Positions 56,081-64,000 of a DNA stretch of 64,000 nt are shown here, piece after piece. The DNA is from Chlorogloea sp. CCALA 695. Its GTDB lineage: Bacteria; Cyanobacteriota; Cyanobacteriia; Cyanobacteriales; Chroococcidiopsidaceae. The stretch spans positions 31,379-95,378 of the forward strand of contig NZ_PVWN01000016.1 of NCBI RefSeq assembly GCF_003003885.1, read 5' to 3'. Positions within the stretch are counted from its first letter, which is position 1. Each line of letters starts with the position of its first letter. The notes beneath the pieces are model-generated. The model was not told the origin of the DNA and did no database searches. It worked only from the letters and a program-made list of their open reading frames with translations. The translations under genes were made by a program, and so were the position numbers.

Positions 56081-56452
56081 TTAGCGCCAAGAATCTAAAT
56101 CTAAGGATTCAAAACCTTTCTTTTCGACAAAAGACAACATACTGCCTAGCTGATACCATACCAATAAACCAATTAGCAAAGTTAAAGGTGCAGCCGTAGC
56201 CGTTGCTAACCAACTAGGAAAACCAAATATTTCTAATCCCGCCGATAAAAAGACCAAGATTCCAACATTAATACCCAAGTAAGGAATAATTAATTGTCCG
56301 GTAGGTAATTGAGCCTTAGTTGCGGCGGCGCGGGCGCTTGACCAGTTTGCCACAATTAGTTTTAAGGTAGCCGCAAAAGCCGTACCCGCAGCTAGGGCGA
56401 TCGCAAATCCGGCAAACATTAAAAAATACGGTGGTTCGGGATAATAAGACAT
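56081..56452 (-). CDS. Conserved membrane protein, unknown
   Basis: 123 residues, three hydrophobic segments (FLMFAGFAIALAAGTAFAAT, YLGINVGILVFLSAGLEIFG and ATAAPLTLLIGLLVWYQLGS). Starts 6 bases upstream of gloB and 40 bases after the ABC1 kinase gene, all on the minus strand, so probably one transcript. Family not known to me. Confidence 0.7.
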   Translation of the reverse strand: MSYYPEPPYFLMFAGFAIALAAGTAFAATLKLIVANWSSARAAATKAQLPTGQLIIPYLGINVGILVFLSAGLEIFGFPSWLATATAAPLTLLIGLLVWYQLGSMLSFVEKKGFESLDLDSWR

Positions 56453-56492
56453 GGTAATTTCTAGTTGGTGATTAAGGGAAGTTATTTAAGCT

Positions 56493-58202
56493 TTACTTAC
56501 CTGATTTGCCATTAAAAGCATTAAAAACAGGTAAAATTGCGGCGGTGCGCTCTTTTGAAAAATCGCTTAAAGCACCGAGGGCTACATCAAATAGTCGATT
56601 TGGCTGTAATTCGTCTTTAATCAAATTCCACAGACTTTGGACTTCTGCTGTATGCAGGCGATCGTCTTCCGTTAAAGCAAGGAGTAATTGCTGTCTCAAA
56701 TACTGTCCTTCCTCTGATAGTAAGAACTGTAAGCCCATCTGCGCTGTAGGTAATAAGTCAAAACTATTATCGGCGCGGGCGATCGCAATTAAGTCTTCTA
56801 ATCTCTCCCACTGAAACTTACCATTTTTAAACAATAAATTCAGCAACCGTCGCCGTAGTGGGGGCGTTTCTCCTTTTAACAAGCGCTTGGCAATGTATGG
56901 GTAAGCAACTTCAACGATTTTGAAGTCAGGATTTAAGCTTAAAGCAATTCCTTCTTGCGTTACTAAAGAGCGAATAATTAAAGCAAACTTTGCTGGGACG
57001 CGGAAAGGATACTCATACATTAACTCCGAGAAGGAGTCTGTAATAGTTTTAAAATTGAGACTGCTAACACTTGCGCCCATCGCATTAGTAAGGACGGCTT
57101 CTAAAGCGGGTACAATCGGGCGAATATCGGTATTTGGCGCTAAAAATCCTAGCTTGACGTAATCTTCGGCTAACTCAATGTAGTCTTGATTAACTAAATG
57201 AACCAACGCATCAACCAAGGTTTCTTTCATTTCCTCAGTTAGCTGATCCATCATCCCGAAATCGATGTACGCCATCTGCCCGTCAACGGTAGCAAACAAA
57301 TTACCTGGATGGGGATCGGCGTGAAAAAAGCCATACTCTAGCAACTGCTTCAGCCCAGAAGTTACCCCTATTTCGATAAGTTTATTTTGATCGAGTCCGG
57401 CTTGCTTAATGCTCTGAGTGTCGGTGAGTTTGAAGCCGTTTATCCACTCCAAAGTTAAAACGCGATCGCTAGTATAGCGCCAATAAATAGCCGGAACTTT
57501 GACGCGGGGATCGTCGCGGAAATTTGTAGCAAATTTCTCGGCGTTGCGACCTTCATTAAAGTAATCAATTTCCTCAAATAACTTTGTCCCAAACTCATCC
57601 ACAATTGTTTGCAAATCGTGACCAAGATTGAGTGGAAGCCAAGGCGCAAGCCAACCCGCCGCCCAACGCATTAAATACAAGTCTAGGTTTAAAACTGGGC
57701 GTAAGTTGGGGCGCTGTACTTTTACCGCCACTTCTTCCCCACTATGCAAACGGGCTTGATATACTTGTCCCAAACTAGCGGCGGCTACAGGATTAGGGGT
57801 AATTTCGCTGTAGACTTCTTCTAGGGGGCGACCTAATTCTTTTTCTATAGTTTGAAATGCGATCGCATTACTATAAGGTGGCAATTGATCTTGCAGCTTA
57901 ATTAATTCTTCTAAAAAGTCTTTTCTAATTAAGTCTGGGCGCGTTGATAGTGCTTGACCAACTTTAATAAATGTTGGCCCTAAACGAGTAATTATTTTTC
58001 GTAGTTGCGTAGCACGCAACGGCTGATTTTGTTCAGCTTTGCCCAACCACTCGTCAGATTTCATCCCCAACACAAAACCCGAAAAAAACCAAATAATAGT
58101 TAAAATCCGTCCCCATACTAGCCAAGGACGGAAACGGAAGTATTTTACAAGCGCTTCAGGATTGTAGCGCCGATTTTCTTGACCAATTTGATACTGACCC
58201 AC
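56493..58202 (-). CDS. ABC1/AarF/UbiB-type atypical kinase
   Basis: 569 residues. KxGQ motif in GPTFIKVGQALSTRPDL and the ABC1 Ala-rich loop AAASLGQVYQARLHSGEEV, then the ATP Lys (VAVKVQRP), HADPHPGNLFATVDG and the metal site IDFGMMD. Two hydrophobic C-terminal stretches are possible. Family members regulate quinone and tocopherol metabolism in plastoglobules or membranes; substrate unknown. Followed by a 296-base gap with a palindrome. Confidence 0.92.
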   Translation of the reverse strand: MGQYQIGQENRRYNPEALVKYFRFRPWLVWGRILTIIWFFSGFVLGMKSDEWLGKAEQNQPLRATQLRKIITRLGPTFIKVGQALSTRPDLIRKDFLEELIKLQDQLPPYSNAIAFQTIEKELGRPLEEVYSEITPNPVAAASLGQVYQARLHSGEEVAVKVQRPNLRPVLNLDLYLMRWAAGWLAPWLPLNLGHDLQTIVDEFGTKLFEEIDYFNEGRNAEKFATNFRDDPRVKVPAIYWRYTSDRVLTLEWINGFKLTDTQSIKQAGLDQNKLIEIGVTSGLKQLLEYGFFHADPHPGNLFATVDGQMAYIDFGMMDQLTEEMKETLVDALVHLVNQDYIELAEDYVKLGFLAPNTDIRPIVPALEAVLTNAMGASVSSLNFKTITDSFSELMYEYPFRVPAKFALIIRSLVTQEGIALSLNPDFKIVEVAYPYIAKRLLKGETPPLRRRLLNLLFKNGKFQWERLEDLIAIARADNSFDLLPTAQMGLQFLLSEEGQYLRQQLLLALTEDDRLHTAEVQSLWNLIKDELQPNRLFDVALGALSDFSKERTAAILPVFNAFNGKSGK

Positions 58203-58450
58203 GCCTCGATCTGCCTCTCAAACTGAGAATTGTACTTTTATTGTGGTTTTATCTAAAAATAGGTAGCTTTTTTTAATTACAGCCGCCAAAAGCAACCACT
58301 TATGTATATCTTTTTATTAATTATAGTATTTAAAAGTACAAAGTATTTATAAGAAAAGTAATAAGAGGTTTAGCTAAAGTTATAGGTGTATTTTTTTAAG
58401 TCTTAAAGGATGTTGTAAAAAGTGGATCGGTATCTTGCGATCGCGTAGAT

Positions 58451-58470
58451 CCCCCCTTTTTTAAGGGGGG
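58451..58470. repeat. CCCCCCTT/AAGGGGGG palindrome
   Basis: An 8-bp perfect inverted repeat with a 4-base T loop in the gap between the M1 peptidase and ABC1 kinase genes. Similar C-run/G-run palindromes are dispersed in cyanobacterial genomes. Possible terminator, but no T run follows the stem on either strand. Confidence 0.65.
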
Positions 58471-58498
58471 AGGAAATATAAAGTATCTTCTGAGAGTC

Positions 58499-61087
58499 TT
58501 AACTACTAGCTGATTTAGCCTCCAAACTTTCTAAACGGCTTAGGAGTTGCTGATTATCTTTTTTTAGTTGGTCGAGTTCTTCGCGTAATTGCTTTGTAGC
58601 TTGCACTGAACCAGCTTTTGCTTGCACTTGTTGCACGGCCTCCTCCGCCATTCGCCGCACTCTCCCATCAGGGGTTTGATTAGCTAACGCATTCAAAATC
58701 GCTGCCGCTTTGATCGTTTCCATTTGTCCTAAAGCCACAACTACCGATATTTGGGTTAAGAAAAACGTTTCTAACGATAGCCCGTCTAAACGTTCTAAAA
58801 TTCGTTCCAAATTCACCGGAGTTTGACCCACAGAAACCGTCCCTAAAGCCCGAATAGCCGCCAAACGCAAAGCTTGAGGAATGCCCGGTTTAGTGTACTG
58901 CAAGATGATGTCAAGGGCTTCTGGGGAAGTTTTTAACTGACTAAGCCCAGAAATTGCCCCCGATCGCACAACTTCGTTCCAACCTGCTTTTTCTAGTACA
59001 GTATTCAGTAGCTTAATAGCTTTTTTCTCTTTAGATTCGTCATCTAAATTTACTGATGCGATCGCACCTATCGCTCTAGCCGCCGCCGCTTCAACGTAGT
59101 AGCTAGGATCGCCATCTTTAACAAAAGGTTTAATCGCTTTGTAACTGGCAGTAGTTTTAATTTGCGCCAAAGCTTCAATTACCGCCCGACGAACTAAAGC
59201 ATTTTCATCTTGTAAACCCGCCACCAAACCATCAAAAGCTTGGTCTAGCTTGACTTCAGCTAAATTCTTGGCTACTTCAAGCCTCACACCCCAAAACGCA
59301 TCGCTCGTCAAAGCTTTAATCAGCGCCTTGACTGCCTCTAGTCCGCCTTTAGTTGCGATCGCTTTAGCTGCATAAATCCGCGAAACGGGATCTTTGTCAA
59401 ATTGCAACTGTGCTTGTAATTCTGGCAAAGCGTATTCTAAAGCAACAGTTTTTAAGTAATTATTTCCGGCATCAAAGCTAATAAAGTGGGGCTTTTCAGT
59501 TAAAGGAAAGTAAAAACTTTGTTCCCGCTCGTAAATTCGCACCGGGAAGGTTTTAAACTCTGTTGGGTTTCCTTCCTGGGTATAGCCAAAAGAAATTGGA
59601 ATTTTTAGATCGAATAAATCAGTATTACTACCTTCTTTAACCTGGGTTTGGGTAACGGTAACTTTGGCTAGTTTGCTGTCATCGTCCCAAGAATAGGCAA
59701 CTTTAAAATCGGGATGACCGCCGCGATAAACGTACTGATCGAACAAAAACAGTAAGTTGCGCCCAGAAGCTTTTTCAATGGCGCGTAATAAGTCGATAGT
59801 TTCTACAGTTTTGTGGGCATTATCTCGGACAAAAGTTTGAACTGCTTGCCAAAACAAATCATCGCCTAATTCGGCGCGAATCATATGGTACACACAAGAA
59901 CCTTTTTCGTAGAGATGGCGATCGTATAATTCAATCGCTTCTCGGTAAATATGGGTAACAATCGGGCGACGGTAACGGCTGCTATCTTCTGCTAAATAGT
60001 TACGGGCTTGGAGTAAACGGTAATAAGCCGCTTCTTGATTTCCATATTCCTCTTGCGTCCACATAACTTCAGAGTAAGAAGCCATCCCTTCTTTAATCCA
60101 AGCGTGCGACCAATGTTTAATTACTACCAAATCGCCAAACCATTGATGAGCGAGTTCGTGAGCAACCAAACTTTCGGTATTACGATTATCTAAAGCCGCT
60201 CTTTCATCCAGCAAACAGCGATCTGTTAGCAAGGTTGTAGAAGTATTTTCCATCCCGCCAAAAATAAAATCATCAACGCAGACTTGAGCGTATTTGGGGA
60301 AAGGATATAAGTAGCCATACTTTTCGCTAAAAAACTCAATCATCCGGGGAGTTTTGCCCATGCTGCGCCGTGCGTCTTCTTCCCTGCCTTTTTCTACGTA
60401 GTAAGTTACGGGTTTTCCTTGCCATTCGTCCTCAATTTCGGCAAAATCTCCTACCGCTAACGTCATTAAATAAGTAGGATGTACTTGCTCTTGCAACCAG
60501 TGATAAATCGTCGATTTGCCATCTTCTTGAGTTTCAACCAAGCGTCCGTTAGAAATAGCTTTCATATTATTAGGTACTCGGACTCTAATTTCTGAAGTGG
60601 CTAACTGTCCTGGATAGTCAAAGCAAGGAAACCAATAGCGAGAATCTTCATCTTCTCCTTGCGTCCAAACTTGGATTGGTTTATTGGGGTAATGGTCGTC
60701 TGGAGTAATGAAGTAGAGTCCGCGTTGGGGTTTTTCTACCAAATAGGCGATCGCAATTTTTATTACTTTACCTACTTCGGTTGCTGTTTCCAAACGAATA
60801 TCTAACTTAGCATCGTCATAATCAAAGCTTTGTGGTGTCCCATCAATGTCTACCGACTGGATATTGAGATTCACCGCATCTAATGATAAGCGATTAATCC
60901 CTGTGGTTATTGGTTTGAGTGTGAGTTTGCAAATCCCTGTATAGCTTTGATTGGGGATATCTAAATTGAGGTCTAAAAAAATATGCTCAACTTGTCCAGG
61001 GCGATCGGGGTTATAGTGAGGTTTTGCCCCTGGCAACTCAAAAGACTTGTGGCTTTTAGCTTCGGTATCAAAATAAGAATGAGACAT
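58499..61087 (-). CDS. M1 family aminopeptidase with HEAT repeats
   Basis: 862 residues. Zinc site HELAHQWFGDL (HExxH) and the downstream Glu in KEGMASYSEVMW; the upstream substrate loop FGGMENTSTT is the GAMEN exopeptidase motif. The C-terminal half (from about residue 560) is HEAT-like (DPVSRIYAAKAIATKGGLEA, WGVRLEVAKNLAEVKLDQA) and ends in a coiled coil. Cleaves N-terminal residues from peptides; probably cytoplasmic. Confidence 0.93.
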   Translation of the reverse strand: MSHSYFDTEAKSHKSFELPGAKPHYNPDRPGQVEHIFLDLNLDIPNQSYTGICKLTLKPITTGINRLSLDAVNLNIQSVDIDGTPQSFDYDDAKLDIRLETATEVGKVIKIAIAYLVEKPQRGLYFITPDDHYPNKPIQVWTQGEDEDSRYWFPCFDYPGQLATSEIRVRVPNNMKAISNGRLVETQEDGKSTIYHWLQEQVHPTYLMTLAVGDFAEIEDEWQGKPVTYYVEKGREEDARRSMGKTPRMIEFFSEKYGYLYPFPKYAQVCVDDFIFGGMENTSTTLLTDRCLLDERAALDNRNTESLVAHELAHQWFGDLVVIKHWSHAWIKEGMASYSEVMWTQEEYGNQEAAYYRLLQARNYLAEDSSRYRRPIVTHIYREAIELYDRHLYEKGSCVYHMIRAELGDDLFWQAVQTFVRDNAHKTVETIDLLRAIEKASGRNLLFLFDQYVYRGGHPDFKVAYSWDDDSKLAKVTVTQTQVKEGSNTDLFDLKIPISFGYTQEGNPTEFKTFPVRIYEREQSFYFPLTEKPHFISFDAGNNYLKTVALEYALPELQAQLQFDKDPVSRIYAAKAIATKGGLEAVKALIKALTSDAFWGVRLEVAKNLAEVKLDQAFDGLVAGLQDENALVRRAVIEALAQIKTTASYKAIKPFVKDGDPSYYVEAAAARAIGAIASVNLDDESKEKKAIKLLNTVLEKAGWNEVVRSGAISGLSQLKTSPEALDIILQYTKPGIPQALRLAAIRALGTVSVGQTPVNLERILERLDGLSLETFFLTQISVVVALGQMETIKAAAILNALANQTPDGRVRRMAEEAVQQVQAKAGSVQATKQLREELDQLKKDNQQLLSRLESLEAKSASS

Positions 61088-61167
61088 AGTTAAGAGTGAG
61101 GAATAATCAGCTAAATTCTAACTTTTCCACCATAAAGCTTTTTAGTTATGCCAGAAGTAACAACCAA

Positions 61168-62339
61168 CTAATTAATTTTGGCTTTGAAACGAATAAAACC
61201 GTAGGAATTAGCAGGCGTACCAGGCCCCGTAGCGTTGGGAATACTGCCCATATTTACCACTACTGCACCATTGCCATTGGTTGTGCCTGTACACGCACTA
61301 GGAAAACTTGAACTATAAAATTGACCGCGATCGCCATCCATCACATTAGTTGCTTTTACTGGCGTACCACCATTAGCGCTCAAAATCGCAATTCCGTAGT
61401 TAGAACCTGCTAGTCCTCCAACGTCTGCTGTAGTCAAGCTATTGTAGCCCGTACCAATGTAAGTTTGATTTGCTGGTACAAAGTCGCAAATACTGACATT
61501 ATTCGCTGATGCAGCACCATTATTGAGGAAATAGATTGTATATTCTACTTCATCGCCAGGCTTTAAATTAACCGCAGGAGTAATGGTGCTGCTGTTAATT
61601 ACACCGCGCAAAGATTCCTTACGGGGAAAAGTATCAGGCCAACGAATATTATCGTCATCATCAGCAGCTTTAGTTCCTACATTGTTCGGATCGCCCGGAA
61701 TATTGCTCCCATCTTCGAGCCTAATTACGGGTTCGCCGTTAATTGCTGTGATGCGTTTAACTAGAAGTAGATTTGGAGGAACACCAGAGGGGGTAACGGT
61801 AGCACTACCACTATTGTTAGTTGAATTTGAATCGCTTTGGTCTAGGGCGCTTAGTTGGGCAGTATTTGTCTTTGCTCCCGATGTTGTTACAGTAGCTGTA
61901 ATTGTTAAAGTAGCTGGGGTTCCAGAATTGAGGCTGGCAATGCTCCAAACTCCAGTGCCACTATTATATGTACCTGTAGATGCTGTATTGGACTGATAAG
62001 TTAACCCTGGAGGTAAGATGTCAGACAAGCCTACATTTGTAGCAGTTGTAGAAGCTGTAAGATTGGTGGCTGTAATAGTGAATGTCACACTATCACCTAC
62101 GTTGGGCGTGGAATTGTTGACGGTTTTTGCTACGGCGATATCTACAGATTGATTTGGTACTGTTACACTATCTTGATCGTTCTCGCCAACTTGACCATTG
62201 CCAGGAGTTGAGTTTGGATCGCTCTGCTCTGACAATGTTACTTCAGCAGTGTTTAATGTATTGTCGGCTGTTAACCTGGTAGCAGGAATAGTTAAAGTAG
62301 CACTTGCATTAGGAGCTAGTGTACCAACGTTCCATACTA
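61168..62339 (-). pseudogene. DUF11 repeat protein, 5' end removed by an IS
   Basis: The frame reads through DUF11 units: VWNVGTLAPNASATLTIPAT, VTFTITATNLTASTTATNVG, LSDILPPGLTYQSNTA and TITATVTTSGAKTNTAQLS, then a C-terminal part ending FIRFKAKIN. DUF11 repeats occur in large exported, surface or outer-membrane proteins. The nearest start (TTG 62235) is inside a repeat; the open frame continues to 62337 and stops dead at an IS630-type end, so the 5' part is missing. The remaining piece has no signal peptide. Confidence 0.8.
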
Positions 62340-62504
62340 AGCTAATAGACCTTAAAAAGACATAAAATAAGAACTTGAACTGGCAAAGGGTGGAGGGGAC
62401 AATGCCTGCTAAAGGATTCCTAAATTTAGAACAGAAAGAGAGATTGCAAACGCTAGTTCGCGGTAATAGTTGTCCAAGGATAAGGGAACACGCTTTAATT
62501 TTAT
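62340..62504 (+). mobile_element. IS630-type left end with transposase start
   Basis: Starts with agctaatagac after a TA dinucleotide, the same 11 bases found at the end of the second copy at 63530. The transposase begins MPAKGFLNLEQKERLQTLVR and GNSCPRIREHALILW (ATG 62402) and is stopped by a TAG at 62507, where the IS1 left end begins. Only the first 35 residues remain. Confidence 0.8.
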
Positions 62505-63292
62505 GGTAGTGCCAAATAGGTAAGGATAAGTGTAAAGCGTATGTAGAGAGAGTTGTATGAGTGAGGGGAAGTTAAGCTGTCCAAAATGCAGGTCAGAGAG
62601 AATAGTAAAAAATGGCTTCATCCATAACGGTAGCCAAAATCATAAATGCCGAAACTGCAAAGAGCCAGTTTGTGCTAAATCCCCGTAATCGTCCCGTTAC
62701 AGAAGAGAGTAAAAAGCTGATTGATAGTCTATTGCTAGAACGAAAGTCAATTGCGGCTATCTGTAGAGTTAGCGGTATCTCGCAAATGTGGATTCAAACC
62801 TACGAGTCGCGGAAAATACAGCACCGTACCTCAACAAGTTTCAGTTAGCTCAAAAAAAAAGGACACTTGACAATTTCCTGGTGATGAGATGTGGTCAAAT
62901 GCGTGTAAGAAAAGCTTGAAGCAATGGATGAGCGTTAGCAATAGACGAACGAAACTAAAGAAATTGTCGGATTGTATATCGGTAGTCGTTCACGCAAGGC
63001 AGCAAAACGTTTATGGCTTTCGTTACCTGCGGTTTACAGACAATGTGCTGTTGCCTATACTGACTTAGGGCAAGCATACGGGCAAACTTTGCCTAGTACG
63101 AGGCATAAAGCGGTTGGGAAGGAAACAGGTAAAACTAATTACCCAATCGCGTTTCAACTGTACTATGCGTCAACGTATTGCTCGATTAGTCAGAAAGACT
63201 CTTTCGTTTTCAAAGAAAGAGCGAGAATCATATTGGTGCTATTTGGCTTTTTATCCACCATTACAATAAATCCTTACATATTTAGCACTACC
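62505..63292 (+). mobile_element. IS1-family element, degenerate
   Basis: 788 bp. The ends match as inverted repeats: ggtagtgccaaatagg at 62505 and its near complement ending at 63292 (about 21 of 23 bases agree). Full length for IS1. Flanks differ (IS630 fragment on the left, IS5-type fragment on the right) and no target duplication is visible, so a rearrangement or deletion happened after insertion. Confidence 0.82.
62557..63269 (+). pseudogene. IS1 transposase (InsAB), frameshifted
   Basis: The InsA part starts MSEGKLSCPKCRSERIVKNG with a CxxC zinc motif, continues in another frame (PVTEESKKLIDSLLLERKSI, GISQMWIQTYE) and the InsB part reads YIGSRSRKAAKRLWLSLPAV, AVGKETGKTNY and, after another shift, MRQRIARLVRKTLSFSKK. 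Several frameshifts make it inactive. Confidence 0.85.
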
Positions 63293-63529
63293 AAGGAATT
63301 TTGTTCCATACCCTAACGGACGGTAACGGTATGCCACTTTCTTGTAGCACACGCGCGAGCCAATGGTAGTGAACGAGAACAAGTAATGCCACTTTTAGAT
63401 AGCATTGTCGTCAAAATTAATCGACCTGGTAGAAATAGCAAACGGGTCAAAGTGCTGGCAGCAGATAAAGGCTATGACTCCAAGGATTTGCGTGCGGCGT
63501 TACATAAACGTGGTATTAGACCACAGTTA
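63293..63529 (+). pseudogene. IS5-type transposase fragment
   Basis: Frames combine to DGNGMPLS, then ANGSEREQVMPLLDSIVVKI, VKVLAADKGYDSKDLRAALH and KRGIRPQ. This is the central part of an IS5-like DDE transposase, with frameshifts near 63345. It is cut at 63529 by the IS630 end. Confidence 0.75.
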
Positions 63530-64000
63530 AGCTAATAGACATTTAGCTTGCAATAACTTGATTGCCTTTATTCTGGATACTTTTCGACCAATTAATTATT
63601 AACTCTCCTTGGTTAAGTAGCCTCCTTAAAATTTCCTGAAGTTGGTTAACCGACTCAAATAACCGATGAGCAATGAACTCTTTACGTAAAGTCTGCTGGG
63701 GGGAGTATCCCCCCAGCGAGCTTTACAGGAATGCCATACTAACTCAATTAGATTGAAGTCTGGTCTATAAGTTGGTAAGAAACAAAGCTGTATATTCGGT
63801 AGTGTTTGCTCTATTTTATCAATAATGTCTTGACGCTTGTGATAGCTGGCATTATCTAAAATTACTAAAATTATCGGACCTATCCGTTCATAAAGCTCCA
63901 ACTTATTCCCTTGTTTAACCCTCTCAGCTTTAGTAAACTGATTTAGCTTCTCTAAAGACTCAAAAAAACTCTCGCCATTATTATTATCTACAAAAAAACT
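63530..64000 (-). mobile_element. IS630-family element, runs off the window
   Basis: Starts with agctaatagac after a TA (63528-63529). The minus-strand transposase covers the DDE part: VILDNASYHKRQDIIDKIEQ (second Asp), CFLPTYRPDFNLIELVW (Glu) and, in the shifted frame, EFIAHRLFESVNQLQEIL. The 5' part lies beyond position 64000. A 41-bp net insertion at 63680-63726 breaks the reading frame. Confidence 0.85.
63680..63726. mobile_element. 35-bp palindromic insertion with 6-bp target duplication
   Basis: ctttac occurs on both sides (63680-63685 and 63721-63726) of a 35-bp insert. Removing insert and one copy restores the transposase reading SCKEFIAHRLFESV. The insert centres on gctgggggga/tccccccagc, a 10-bp perfect stem with loop gta. 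Confidence 0.75.

Noticed and set aside
61583..61996. Plus-strand 137-residue gene
   Set aside because: Antisense to the DUF11 frame, which has a clear family pattern.
63626..63901. Complete 91-residue transposase gene
   Set aside because: The frame is open to the window edge upstream, and its C-terminus results from the palindromic insertion.

Overview
The window is a stretch of cyanobacterial chromosome. The evidence is the photosynthesis and pigment genes (psb27, acsF, crtQ), the kaiABC clock operon, an FO-synthase subunit gene (cofH), many small cyanobacteria-only families (DUF2839, DUF3318, DUF2996, Ycf20/DUF565, DUF6887/DUF6888), and frequent HIP1 octamers (gcgatcgc). KaiA is reduced to its C-terminal domain, as known from Nostoc-type relatives; this hints at that broad lineage but does not fix the species.

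Layout. 1-8.2 kb: cyanobacterial hypotheticals, a decayed patch (a histidine-decarboxylase pseudogene and a headless response-regulator receiver), a GHL10-type protein, psb27 and cofH. 8.4-15.3 kb: a GT39-type membrane glycosyltransferase, DUF3318, a GIY-YIG protein, and a tight three-gene operon with two BREX-type (DUF2791) ATPases. 15.4-22.2 kb: a 6.8-kb integrative element in the 3' half of a tRNA-Met gene, bounded by perfect 47-bp direct repeats. It carries a Zn-ribbon/TOPRIM/SF3 primase-helicase, small regulators, a tyrosine integrase, and two arrays of a short repeat (ggttgtgacag) in direct and inverted orientation. 22.3-33.6 kb: glycogen debranching, two peroxiredoxins, the DUF6888/DUF6887 pair, DnaJ, membrane glycosyltransferases, TM2 and acsF. 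33.8-41.2 kb: an antitoxin-like remnant, an orphan HsdR-N nuclease, kaiABC, and divergently a large histidine kinase with a receiver lacking its phosphoacceptor Asp. 41-61 kb: mostly housekeeping (trpS, MTHFR-like, SufA-type, TetR/GST/PPOX, crtQ, gloB, ABC1 kinase, M1 aminopeptidase). 61.2-64 kb: a DUF11 surface-protein gene cut by an IS630-type end, followed by a degenerate IS1, an IS5-type fragment and a second IS630 copy that carries a 35-bp palindromic insertion and runs off the window.

The two best candidates for something not yet well described are the tRNA-integrated satellite/plasmid-like element, whose paired hairpin arrays show compensatory change, and the compact double-ATPase operon, which lacks the other BREX genes. 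Several starts were moved from the longest ORF to a better-supported internal codon, as stated in the entries. All family assignments come from reading motifs, without database searches.
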